A DNA stretch of 64,000 nucleotides, from the NCBI RefSeq assembly GCF_001298265.1, contig NZ_LGSZ01000048.1:1-64000 (forward strand), written 5' to 3'. Positions 35,482 to 43,574 of the stretch are shown here, one piece after another. The notes under the pieces are model-generated. The model searched no databases and had not been told where the DNA came from. It saw only the letters and a program-made list of their open reading frames with translations. The position numbers were made by a program, and so were the translations under genes. This stretch comes from Allobosea vaviloviae (lineage in GTDB: Bacteria; Pseudomonadota; Alphaproteobacteria; Rhizobiales; Beijerinckiaceae). Every line of letters starts with the position of its first letter. Positions within the stretch are counted from its first letter, which is position 1.

Positions 35482-36510
35482 TCACTGCGCGAGCAGATCG
35501 GCGATCTTGCGGCGCAGGAACTCCCGATCGGCGGCGATGTGGATCGGATTGCCGGCCCTGTGGCCGTAAATCGACGGAATGGGGCTGAAATCGACGGAGC
35601 GCGCATGGACCAGCAAAGGCCGTTCCGCCTCGTTGTCGCCGGGCTGGAAATAGCTGTCCGTCGCGCCCGGCATCAGCAGGATGCGGGCGCGGATGGCGGC
35701 CAGCGCGGCGGCGAGATCGCCGCCAAAGGCATCGCAGCGGCTGACATCGCCATCCTGCCAGGTGGCGATCTGGGCGAGCAGATCATTGGCGTCGCGCCGC
35801 GCGAAGGCGCCATCCCACGACCGGGCCAGGAAATCCTCCAGCGAGGTGAAGCCTAAGCCCCGCCAGGCTTCGTCGCGGTAGAAGCCATGCGACAGCGCCC
35901 AGCCGGCATAGACGCGCCCCATCGCGCGCATGCCGGCAACCGGCTGCGCGACGAAGCGACCATCCTGGAAAGCCGGATCGGCGATCAGCGCGGCCTTCAC
36001 GCCTTCGAGGAAGACGTGATTGAAGGGTGAGCAACGCGCGCTGCCGCAGACGACTGCCGCGCGTTCGACCATCTCGGGGTGGAGCGCCGCCCAGTGATAG
36101 GCCTGCATGCCGCCCATCGACCAGCCATAGACCAGAGCGAGCCTGTCGACGCCGAAGCGCTCGATCAGCAGCCGGCGCTGGACCGCGATGGCATCGTGAT
36201 AGCTGACCAGCGGATAACGGCCATCGCCCCAGGCATCGGGCGTATTCGACGGCGAGGAGGACAGGCCGTTGCCGAAGAGATTGGGGATGATGATGAAATA
36301 GCGCTGCGGATCGAGCACGCCCTCGCGCGAAACCAGCCATTGCGTGTCGTGATGCTGTGCGCTGAACGAGGTCGGATAGAGGATGACGTTGTCGCGCGCC
36401 GCGTTCAGCGTGCCGAAGGTTTTGTAAGCCAGCTTCATATCGGGGAAGACGACACCCGATCGCAGGGTGACATCGCCGGCTTCGAAGACGGCATGGTCAG
36501 AGTTGGTCAC
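35482..36510 (-). CDS. Alpha/beta hydrolase of the homoserine O-acetyltransferase-like group
   Basis: A 342-residue alpha/beta hydrolase. The start resembles MetX (VTLRSGVVFPDMKLAYKTFGTLN). The nucleophile serine is in YGWSMGGMQAYHW near residue 131. The acid is probably in PGATDSYFQPGDNE and the histidine in YGHRAGNP near the C-terminus. True MetX proteins have a GGSLGG/GGSMGG elbow and a longer lid; here the lid is short and the elbow reads GWSMGG. It may therefore be a hydrolase rather than an acyltransferase. It follows the HyuC-type gene by 48 bases on the same strand and is probably cotranscribed with it. Confidence 0.82.
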   Translation of the reverse strand: MTNSDHAVFEAGDVTLRSGVVFPDMKLAYKTFGTLNAARDNVILYPTSFSAQHHDTQWLVSREGVLDPQRYFIIIPNLFGNGLSSSPSNTPDAWGDGRYPLVSYHDAIAVQRRLLIERFGVDRLALVYGWSMGGMQAYHWAALHPEMVERAAVVCGSARCSPFNHVFLEGVKAALIADPAFQDGRFVAQPVAGMRAMGRVYAGWALSHGFYRDEAWRGLGFTSLEDFLARSWDGAFARRDANDLLAQIATWQDGDVSRCDAFGGDLAAALAAIRARILLMPGATDSYFQPGDNEAERPLLVHARSVDFSPIPSIYGHRAGNPIHIAADREFLRRKIADLLAQ

Positions 36511-36558
36511 GTGCGCTGCTCCGAGCCGGTCGTGGCTTCATATGACGAGAACACAGAA

Positions 36559-37881
36559 TCAGCCGGCGCGGTTGGCGCGAGCCAGGAGCGCGTGCAGCAG
36601 CACATTGCTGCCGGCGGCCGCATCGTCCTGCCGGCAATCCTCGTATTCGCTATGCGAGATGCCGTCCTTGCAGGGGATGAAGATCATCTGCGTCGGGCAC
36701 CAGGGCGCCATCCGGATGGCGTCATGGCCCGCGCGCGAGCGCAGGCGCATCGTGCTGAAGCCCTGTTCTCCAGCGATGCCCTCGACGAGGTCGGCGAGCC
36801 CCGGATCGAAATCGACGGCCGGCCGGTCCGGCGAGGCCTCGACCTCGATCGCAATGCCGGTGCGCCGTGAAATCTCCGCGGCGGCCGCCGTAATCTCGCG
36901 ACGCATCGCGCCCATGGCAACGCTATCGGGATGCGTGCCCGAATAGGTGAAGACGACGCGGTGGGGGATGTTGATGCGGTTGTTGGGCCAGAGCCGCAGC
37001 GAGGCCACACCCATCGATCCGACCGGCGCGTTGCGATGGCCGATCGCCTCGATCGCGGTGATCAATTCGGCCGCGGCGGCGAGCGGATTGCGGCGCTGGC
37101 CCATCGGCGTCGCCTGGGCATGGGCGTTGTCGCCGAGGCAGGTAACGTCGGCGAAGCAGTTGTGCTCGCTGCCCTCGACCACGCCGATCGTCCGCCCGGC
37201 CTGCTGCAGACGGTCGCCCTGCTCGATATGGAGCTCGAAATAGCTGTCGACCGGGCGGCCCATCGGGGCATCGCCGAGCTGGCGGATCTGTGCCAGCGCC
37301 TGCGCGACGGAGATGCCGGCCGGGTCCCTGGAGGCATGGGCCGTGGCGAGATCGAGCTGGCCGGTGAAGACCGCCGATCCCATCAGGCCCGGCGCGAAGC
37401 GGGCGCCCTCCTCATTGGTCCAGTTCACCACCTCGATGGGATGGCGCGTCGCGATGCCGGCCCGGTCCAGCGTGCGCAGGCATTCCAGCCCCGCCAGCAC
37501 GCCGAGCACGCCGTCGAACTTGCCGCCGGGCGATTGCGTGTCGATATGGCTGCCGACGAAGACCGGCGCGAGACCGGGTTCAGTGCCCTCGCGCCGCCCG
37601 AAGATGTTGCCGATCGGATCGATGGAGACGGCGAGGCCCGCCTGCTCGAACCAGTAGCGCAGCAGGCTCCGGGCCGCGCCGTCGGCCTCCGTCAGTGCCA
37701 GGCGATCGCAGCCGCCGGCCGGCAGCGCGCCGATCTGGGCCAGAGTCAAGGTGTCCGACCAGAGACGGTCGGGGTCGATCGCGAGACGAGGCAAGGGCGT
37801 TCTCCGGGTCGGTGCATTCAACAGCGCCGCGACAACGTGCTCCGGCGGAGGCGGTTTCGGCAACGCCGAATGTGGCCGCAT
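36559..37881 (-). CDS. Zn-dependent N-carbamoyl-amino-acid hydrolase / allantoate amidohydrolase (HyuC family)
   Basis: A 440-residue M20-family amidohydrolase. Metal ligands are visible in GSHIDTQSPGGKFDGVLG (His, Asp near residue 110), NEEGARF (Glu near 147) and HIEQGDRL; the final histidine is probably in GISHSEYED near 408. The dimerisation lid lies between. ATG 37881 (MRPHSALP) is used; 57 further upstream codons are open but without signal. Possible substrates are N-carbamoyl amino acids, beta-ureidopropionate or allantoate. Together with the hydantoinase at 26574-27998 it could serve pyrimidine or hydantoin breakdown. Confidence 0.88.
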   Translation of the reverse strand: MRPHSALPKPPPPEHVVAALLNAPTRRTPLPRLAIDPDRLWSDTLTLAQIGALPAGGCDRLALTEADGAARSLLRYWFEQAGLAVSIDPIGNIFGRREGTEPGLAPVFVGSHIDTQSPGGKFDGVLGVLAGLECLRTLDRAGIATRHPIEVVNWTNEEGARFAPGLMGSAVFTGQLDLATAHASRDPAGISVAQALAQIRQLGDAPMGRPVDSYFELHIEQGDRLQQAGRTIGVVEGSEHNCFADVTCLGDNAHAQATPMGQRRNPLAAAAELITAIEAIGHRNAPVGSMGVASLRLWPNNRINIPHRVVFTYSGTHPDSVAMGAMRREITAAAAEISRRTGIAIEVEASPDRPAVDFDPGLADLVEGIAGEQGFSTMRLRSRAGHDAIRMAPWCPTQMIFIPCKDGISHSEYEDCRQDDAAAGSNVLLHALLARANRAG

Positions 37882-37959
37882 TGGAAACCCATGTCTCTTC
37901 GGCAGCGCCAGCCTTCGATGATCTTCCCTTCGAGCGAAACCGGTCAGGGAAAACGAGCC

Positions 37960-37973
37960 TTGATCGGGATCAA
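37960..37973. promoter_or_regulatory. FNR/FixK-type box upstream of the host-attachment-family gene
   Basis: TTGATCGGGATCAA is a perfect match to the FNR/FixK consensus TTGAT-N4-ATCAA. Its centre lies about 85 bases before the ATG at 38052, which fits a class II site near -41 with a leader of about 45 bases. Confidence 0.8.
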
Positions 37974-38051
37974 TGCGGCGGCGGGCGCGTTGTCGATCAA
38001 AGACATGCAGGTCGCCTGCTTCCCGGGCCGGACCCAGCCGAGGACACCTCA

Positions 38052-38456
38052 ATGCAACTCCCCCACGGTACCGTCATCGCTCTCGTCGACGGCAAGCAGT
38101 TCGCGCTTTTCCGCAACAGCGGCAACGAAGCCGACCCGGCGCTCGCAGCGATGCCGGCGCCCGATCTGGACGAGCACAACAGGGCCAGCGGCGCCGGACG
38201 GGATTCGAGTTCCGCCAATCCGACGGGGCATCAGATCGACGAGGATGCCCATGCCGCCGCCGTCACAGTCTGGCTCAATCACCAGGTCACCGGGCAGAAG
38301 ATCGAGAAGCTCGTGGTCGTCGCCTCGCCGCGGACCTTGGGCGAGATGCGGCGCCACTACCACAAGCAGCTGGAGGCGGCACTTGTCGTCGAGCTGTCCA
38401 AGAACCTGATCGGCAAGAGCGGACCGGAGCTTCTGGCCGCCCTGCAGGATAAGTGA
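38052..38456 (+). CDS. Host-attachment-family protein (PF10116-like)
   Basis: A 134-residue soluble protein. It begins HGTVIALVDGKQFALFRNSG, the typical first strands of the 'host attachment' family, and ends with KIEKLVVVASPRTLGEMRRHYHKQLEAAL and VVELSKNL, which match the conserved C-terminal part. The name stems from an Agrobacterium plant-attachment gene, but the fold resembles release-factor eRF1 domain 1 or 2-like modules and the real role is unclear. A perfect FNR/FixK box lies upstream, so low oxygen is a likely inducer. It precedes two cytochrome c genes. Confidence 0.82.
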   Translation: MQLPHGTVIALVDGKQFALFRNSGNEADPALAAMPAPDLDEHNRASGAGRDSSSANPTGHQIDEDAHAAAVTVWLNHQVTGQKIEKLVVVASPRTLGEMRRHYHKQLEAALVVELSKNLIGKSGPELLAALQDK

Positions 38457-38521
38457 CCAAGCGGCAGTAGCGCCCCGGCGGGGCGCTGCAACGCGCGCCA
38501 CATCTTGTTGAAGCTCTTGCC

Positions 38522-38535
38522 TTGACCTCGATCAA
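38522..38535. promoter_or_regulatory. FNR/FixK-type box upstream of the first cytochrome c gene
   Basis: TTGACCTCGATCAA matches TTGAT-N4-ATCAA with one allowed change (TTGAC). Its centre lies about 67 bases before the ATG at 38596. Confidence 0.78.
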
Positions 38536-38595
38536 GGCTGGGGCTTTGCACCCGCAGCATAGATGCGCTCGGCGACCTCACATTCGGGACCAGCC

Positions 38596-39021
38596 ATGAC
38601 AAGCACGACATCCCGGGCGGGCAAGCCTCCCAGGGACGCACGCGGTGCGATGCGGCTCATGCGCGTCGCCGGCGCCATGATCGTTGGCAGCTTCATGCTC
38701 GCCCAGCCAAGCCAGGCGATGCCGGCCGATGCGCAGCGGCCCGACAATGCCGAGAGCGTCGCCATCGGCAAGCGCGTGGCGCAGCAGCATTGCGGCGGCT
38801 GCCATGCCATCGAGGCGGGCGGCGCCAGCCCGAACCCGCGATCCCCTCCGTTTCCGCTGATCGCCGAGCGCTATCCGGGCGGTAACCCCGCGCCCGTTCT
38901 GATCGACGGCACGGTGGTCCGCCATCCCGGCATGCCTGAATTCAGCCTGATCGAGCACGAAACCGACGGGCTCGTGGCCTATATCCGGCGCGTTTCGCGC
39001 CTGTGGAAACCCGCGTCCTGA
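38596..39021 (+). CDS. Small exported monohaem cytochrome c (1)
   Basis: A 141-residue protein. A basic and then hydrophobic N-terminus (to about residue 41, cleavage after SQA) forms a signal peptide. The haem motif is QHCGGCHAIEAGG near residue 66 (CxxCH). The distal methionine is probably in RHPGMPEF near residue 116. It ends with DGLVAYIRRVSRLW, a usual last helix of class I cytochromes. ATG 38596 is 61 bases after the FNR/FixK box. It is followed 41 bases later by another cytochrome gene. It may donate electrons to a terminal oxidase or reductase encoded elsewhere. Confidence 0.88.
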   Translation: MTSTTSRAGKPPRDARGAMRLMRVAGAMIVGSFMLAQPSQAMPADAQRPDNAESVAIGKRVAQQHCGGCHAIEAGGASPNPRSPPFPLIAERYPGGNPAPVLIDGTVVRHPGMPEFSLIEHETDGLVAYIRRVSRLWKPAS

Positions 39022-39062
39022 CCCCAGCGGGGGGCTCTTCGCGACAAGAGGAGCACGGCGCC

Positions 39063-39428
39063 ATGAAGGCTACCATCACCAGCTCACCGCAAACCGATGG
39101 CCCTCGCCTGCTCCGATGGGGTCTCGGGGCGCTTTGTGCCAGCGTGGCCTGCGCGGGCGGCGCCCTGGCGCAAGGCGTCGGCGATGCCCGTGCCGGCCGG
39201 GCAGTCGCGACGTCGCTCTGCATCCAGTGCCACGACATCGATGGCGCGGCCCGCGATCCCTCCCGGGTTCCGCCTGGTTTCGGCGCGGTCGCCGACATGG
39301 CCTCGCAAACCGCGCTTTCGCTGCGCGTCTTCCTGCAGACGCCGCATGGCGCCATGCCGCGCTATCAGCTGACACCCACCGAGACCGACGACGTCATTGC
39401 CTATATCCAGAGCCTCAGAGCCCGCTGA
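39063..39428 (+). CDS. Small exported monohaem cytochrome c (2)
   Basis: A 121-residue protein. The signal peptide covers about 1-36 (cleavage in GGALAQG). The haem motif is SLCIQCHDIDG near residue 52 (CxxCH), and the likely distal methionine is in PHGAMPRYQLT near residue 97. It ends DDVIAYIQSLRAR. It is cotranscribed with cytochrome 1 and probably shares its FNR/FixK control. It ends two bases before the end of the convergent M41-like gene. Confidence 0.88.
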   Translation: MKATITSSPQTDGPRLLRWGLGALCASVACAGGALAQGVGDARAGRAVATSLCIQCHDIDGAARDPSRVPPGFGAVADMASQTALSLRVFLQTPHGAMPRYQLTPTETDDVIAYIQSLRAR

Positions 39429-39430
39429 CG

Positions 39431-39988
39431 TCAGGGTCCCGCCGGCAGGACAGGCCGACCGCGGCCAGCGCCGGTGACGCTTCCGATGATGTCATCCACC
39501 TCATCGCGTTCTATCCGTCGGTCAGCGAACAGTCTTTGCGCGACGGCCGCATGGGCCAGGCGCATCGACGGCTGGTAGAGGATCACGGTGGCCGCCCTCG
39601 CGCAGCGCTCTCGCAACAGCACCTCGTCAGCTGGCCGCAGCAGCGCGATATAGGGCTTCATCTGGTCGAGATCATCCGCATGCGAGTGAAGTTCGCCCGG
39701 ATACCATTTCGCGGCCTTCCCCTCGTTCCAGTAGATCATCTCGCCGCAATGCCCGGCCGAGAGGATCGTGATCTCGACCTCGGCACGCAGCTGATCGCCG
39801 GGCCTGTCGGCCTGGAAGCCGCGCCGATAGGGCTCGAAGCAGGTCTCGCCGGAGAAGCCGTAAGGCGGCCGCAGCCAGGCATGGGTGATGCAGCGCTGGT
39901 GATGCCAGCCCACGACGATATGGCCTGCCTCGTGAAAGGCGCAGGCAGCGCGCCGGATGTCGGCAGGAATGGCGCTGAGAATCGGCAT
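39431..39988 (-). CDS. Stand-alone M41 (FtsH-type) peptidase-like domain
   Basis: A 185-residue protein. The zinc motif is AACAFHEAGHIVVGW (HExxH near residue 20), in the form found in FtsH. SAGHCGEMIYW near residue 95 parallels the FtsH GGRxAEE segment, and SHADDLDQM near residue 122 parallels the FtsH SxDxxxAT segment that holds the third zinc ligand. No AAA ATPase domain or membrane segment is present, so it cannot unfold substrates by itself. ATG 39988 is the first start with family signal. Function unknown. Confidence 0.72.
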   Translation of the reverse strand: MPILSAIPADIRRAACAFHEAGHIVVGWHHQRCITHAWLRPPYGFSGETCFEPYRRGFQADRPGDQLRAEVEITILSAGHCGEMIYWNEGKAAKWYPGELHSHADDLDQMKPYIALLRPADEVLLRERCARAATVILYQPSMRLAHAAVAQRLFADRRIERDEVDDIIGSVTGAGRGRPVLPAGP

Positions 39989-40205
39989 GACGCTGCCATT
40001 GTCATCGCCGCCGCAGCCGGCGCAATCCCGATGACGACTGCGGCACAACGTAGCGGATCGGCACCCGCCATGATGCGACGCACCTCCATCGGATTCGACC
40101 GCCGACCGGCTCTGACGCTTGATCGGTGCCGTTCCAAGTTCGTGCTCGTCGCGAAATCCCACATTGCCGAAGCAGCCGCGATCAGCTATTGCCCTTCCAC
40201 GGTTT

Positions 40206-40282
<77 letters not shown>

Positions 40283-40523
40283 TGTCCCAATCGAAAATCC
40301 CAATGGTATCCGCTTAGGCGGGTCGCTCGACATGTGAGGCGCCCGGCTGCGGCCTTGGCGCCCGACAGAAGCCCGCCCCGGTTCTTGTGCATCAGGTCGA
40401 GCGCCCGGACGGCGCGAACGCATCGCACTCCGCGACGACTTGCCGACGGTGCATGGAAGGTCCTGTGCCGTGCGACATCGCCGGGTTTCGCCGCACCTGC
40501 TCGTGATCGGCCGCCTGCCTTCT

Positions 40524-41048
40524 TCAGGATTTGCTCACGACCGTGTCAGGCCACAGACGCAAGAGCGGCCCGTCCCGACCCAGCACCGGATCGACCAAGG
40601 GGAAGGGAAGGAAAGCGATCTGCTGGCGCATCGCCGGCGTCGGGGCCTCGCGGATGATATCGCCGGATTGTCCAGGCGGGTAGGCACCGACGACGAGGAG
40701 ATCACGGGACTGCTCGATGCGACGGTGCCCCGTGCCCGCCGGCAGCAGGAGAACATCCCCGGCCTTGACCGCTATCCGCCGGCCGCCATCGCCGCCAAGG
40801 ACGAGCTCGGCTGCTCCCGCCGCTATGCCCAGGACCTCGTGACCCCGCGAATGGTAGTGATCGAAGTCGTAGAGGCCGTCACGCCACTGCGGCGGCCAGC
40901 CATTGTCGTCGAAGCGCTTCTCCATGATCGATGCAAGATCGGCGTCGGGCGCGAAGGCCTGCGCGTAGATCAGGACCGGTAGCCTGGGATTGTTCGGGAC
41001 AAAGCCGCGGGCTTCAAGGTGAATGGCCGTCGTCGTCGCGTCGCTCAT
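40524..41048 (-). CDS. Cupin-domain protein
   Basis: A 174-residue protein with a single cupin. The domain has DFDHYHSRGHEVLGIAAGAAELVLGG near residue 65 (cupin motif 1, His-His-Glu) and DVLLLPAGTGHRRI near residue 110 (motif 2, His). The N-terminal RGFVPNNPRLPVLIY and C-terminal DPVLGRDGPLLRLW are typical of a bacterial cupin subgroup. ATG 41048 (MSDATTTA) is used; there is an AAGGAG element six bases upstream. Metal-dependent sugar or small-molecule binding is likely. It stands alone. Confidence 0.85.
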   Translation of the reverse strand: MSDATTTAIHLEARGFVPNNPRLPVLIYAQAFAPDADLASIMEKRFDDNGWPPQWRDGLYDFDHYHSRGHEVLGIAAGAAELVLGGDGGRRIAVKAGDVLLLPAGTGHRRIEQSRDLLVVGAYPPGQSGDIIREAPTPAMRQQIAFLPFPLVDPVLGRDGPLLRLWPDTVVSKS

Positions 41049-41297
41049 GCCGATCTCCTTTGGGAGACCGGGAAACGCTCGTCTGCCGGCGCTGTTCCGC
41101 GCCTGATCTCGACGAACCCGATCCGGCAAACGGCTTTCCAGCGGGGCCGGCGTTTCCGAGCAACCCTGGCCTTGCCCATCGGACAAAGCTGACGACGGCC
41201 CTTGTATTTGCTATCGCTGGCAGCATCGCCCAAAGCATGACGGCTCCCTTGCGTTCGGCCGAAGCGGCCCGCTGGGCACCCGAGGAGACACACCGAG

Positions 41298-41654
41298 ATG
41301 GCCAGCCCGCTTCGATTGCCGAAATCGAAAGCCCATCACATCGATGGCGCGCAGTTCCGCTTCGGCCTCGACGAGGTCGGTCTGAGCCCGGAACGCTTTG
41401 CCGATCTGTTCTGCAACGGCAGGGTCAAGCGTGTCCACGAATGGCTGGCGGGCGAACTGCCCGTGCCGCCCTGGGTGCCGGCACTGCTGGCCGCCATGGT
41501 CTCGCCGGAAGGCAGAACGCGCGCCATCGCCACGGCCGAACACCTGATCGCGGCGGGCGCATCGAGCGGCTCGGCGCGGGAGAGCGAGCCCGCGGCGCCC
41601 CCGGCGGCACCAAGGCCGCCTGCGCGCCGGACGACGCCCCCGGCGCGGTCCTGA
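41298..41654 (+). CDS. Small HTH-like protein of unknown function
   Basis: A 118-residue protein. Residues 20-70 (FRFGLDEVGLSPERFADLFCNG, then VHEWLAGELPVPPWVPALL) follow the pattern of lambda-repressor-like helix-turn-helix domains with a tryptophan after the recognition helix. Residues 95-118 are Ala/Pro/Arg-rich and disordered. GAGGAG lies upstream at a usable distance. It could be a small DNA-binding protein. No operon partner is evident. Confidence 0.55.
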   Translation: MASPLRLPKSKAHHIDGAQFRFGLDEVGLSPERFADLFCNGRVKRVHEWLAGELPVPPWVPALLAAMVSPEGRTRAIATAEHLIAAGASSGSARESEPAAPPAAPRPPARRTTPPARS

Positions 41655-41756
41655 TTCAGCAAGTCGCGAGAGGGAGGCAATGCCGCCTCCCAGCTAAGGA
41701 GGCGTATCTGATCATCTCGTCCGGCGGCACCGCGCCGCCTGACCAGATGGCGGCGC

Positions 41757-42269
41757 TCAGTAGCCGAGCGCGGCCTCGAGCGGACCCTTGGGCAACGGCA
41801 CGAGGAACCAGACCTCGAACATCAGGAAGTTGACGATCGCGATCCCAAGCGAGACCGTGGCGGCCTTCCAGAGCGGGAACTTGCCGAAGAAGACCATGAA
41901 GGCGCCGATATAGATCGTCGCCGAGACATAGATGCCGATGAAATGCGTCGCCAGCACGAAGATGACGGCGGGAACGAAGATCGCGGCCATGCGTCCAAGC
42001 CCGACCGAGTTCACTGCCGTCTCCGCGCCCTCGTCCGAATGCGGCAGGGCCTTGTAGAGGTTGACGAGGCTCGCGATGCCCATCGCCATCGCCATGTAGA
42101 ACGGGAACAGGCCTGGCTGCGGTCCTTCGTTCGCCTTCCAGGAGATGCCGATGCGCAGGCTGTCGACGACCACGATCGCGCAGACGACCAGGAAGAAGAT
42201 GGCAACCGCGATGTCGAGCGTGCGATAACTGGCGAGGGGCCGGCCTTCGGCTTCTTCGTTGGTGCTCAT
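41757..42269 (-). CDS. Tripartite tricarboxylate transporter, small membrane subunit TctB
   Basis: A 170-residue inner-membrane protein with four hydrophobic segments. The first covers AVAIFFLVVCAIVVVDSLRIGISW, the second PFYMAMAMGIASLV, and the last two lie between residues 90 and 155. This size and layout are those of TctB. ATG 42269 (MSTNEEAE) is preferred to a start 11 codons upstream because AGGAGCATCCC precedes it. It is the last gene of tctA-tctC-tctB on the minus strand. The transporter probably imports the dicarboxylate used by the island, plausibly oxalate. Confidence 0.88.
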   Translation of the reverse strand: MSTNEEAEGRPLASYRTLDIAVAIFFLVVCAIVVVDSLRIGISWKANEGPQPGLFPFYMAMAMGIASLVNLYKALPHSDEGAETAVNSVGLGRMAAIFVPAVIFVLATHFIGIYVSATIYIGAFMVFFGKFPLWKAATVSLGIAIVNFLMFEVWFLVPLPKGPLEAALGY

Positions 42270-42388
42270 TGGGATGCTCCTCGCCGGATCCATGCGTTTC
42301 ACCGCGCCGGCGCTGCAGGAAGGGGGCCTATGGACCGCGAGGAGCCTTGCCCGCTCGCGGTCCGGTTACGATCGATGTCGCGGCGCGA

Positions 42389-43408
42389 TCACTGCGTCGC
42401 CAGGAAGCCGGCCTTCTTCATCAGGTCGGCATGCAGGCTCTGGGCTTCCGTCACCCATTTCTCGTAGTCGGCACCGGACAGGAAGGTCTGGTTGAAGGCG
42501 CCCTTTTCCATGAATTCATGCCACTCCGGCGTCGCCACGATCTTCTTCATCAGGTCGACGTAGAAGGCGACCTGCGCCGGGGTGGCGTTCTTGGTGGTGA
42601 AGATGCCGCGCAGCATCTGGTACTCGACCGGCAGTCCCGATTCCTTGCAGGTGGGAATGTCGCCCCAGGCTTCCTTGTCCGTGACCTTGGCGGTGTAGGT
42701 CGAGCGCTTGGCGTCGAAGATGCAGAGCGGCCGCAACTGACCGGCCCGCCACTGGGCAACGGCCTCGATCGGATTGTTGACGGTCGAATCGACGTGCTTG
42801 CCGACGAGCTGCACCGCGACCTGCCCGCCACCGGCATAGGGCACATAGGTGAACTTCTTGCCATCGGTCTGCAGTTCGACCGCCGCCGTGACGATCTGGT
42901 CTTCCTGCTTGGAGCCGGTGCCGCCCATCTTGAACTGACGGTCCGTGCCGGCCTTGACCGCCTCGACATAGTCTTTCGCCGTCTTGTACGGCGTCTCGCT
43001 GTTCACCCAGAGGACGAACTGGTCGAGCGCCAGCATGGCGACGGGCTTCATGTCCTTCCAATTGAACGGCGAGCCGGTTCCCAGCGGCGTCGTGAACAGG
43101 TTGGACAGGGTGATGGCGATCTTGTGCGGATCGTTGGCGCTGGCCTTCATCTCCAGGAAGCCTTCGGCACCAGCGCCGCCGCCCTTGTTGATGACGATCA
43201 GCGGCTGCTTCATCAGATTGTGCTTCTGGACGACGCCCTGAATGAAGCGCGCCATCTGGTCGGCACCGCCGCCCGTTCCCGCCGGGATGATCAGCGTCAC
43301 CGGTTTCACGGGCTCCCAGCCTTGCGCCAGGGCTGGCGAGGCGAGGCAGGCACTTGCCGCCAGCGCTGCCGCGACACCCTGGATCTTGGACATTCCCCTC
43401 CGGACCAT
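42389..43408 (-). CDS. Tripartite tricarboxylate transporter, Bug-family binding protein TctC
   Basis: A 339-residue periplasmic binding protein of the Bug/TctC family. The signal peptide is rich in Ala (cleavage after SPALA). The mature part has VTLIIPAGTGGGADQMARFIQ near residue 35 (the loop that meets carboxylates), VINKGGGAGAEGF, and the FKMGGTGSKQEDQI region. The first of two adjacent ATGs (43411) is too near AAGGAG, so 43408 is chosen. Flanked by tctA and tctB. Bug proteins often bind C4-C5 dicarboxylates; binding of oxalate is inference from context. Confidence 0.9.
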   Translation of the reverse strand: MVRRGMSKIQGVAAALAASACLASPALAQGWEPVKPVTLIIPAGTGGGADQMARFIQGVVQKHNLMKQPLIVINKGGGAGAEGFLEMKASANDPHKIAITLSNLFTTPLGTGSPFNWKDMKPVAMLALDQFVLWVNSETPYKTAKDYVEAVKAGTDRQFKMGGTGSKQEDQIVTAAVELQTDGKKFTYVPYAGGGQVAVQLVGKHVDSTVNNPIEAVAQWRAGQLRPLCIFDAKRSTYTAKVTDKEAWGDIPTCKESGLPVEYQMLRGIFTTKNATPAQVAFYVDLMKKIVATPEWHEFMEKGAFNQTFLSGADYEKWVTEAQSLHADLMKKAGFLATQ

Positions 43409-43574
43409 CATGCTTCTCCTTGTTGGCGGCTTGCTGCCGCGGTTGTTCGTCATGAAGTCGATTTTTTGGATTTCTAGCCCCGCGTGAGGTCTTCTTCCTG
43501 CGAGGATGCTTTGAACGGCGTCGCCGTCGTCGATGGCCGCGCGTTGGCGCGGCCATGTCAGCCAGGGTTGCCGG

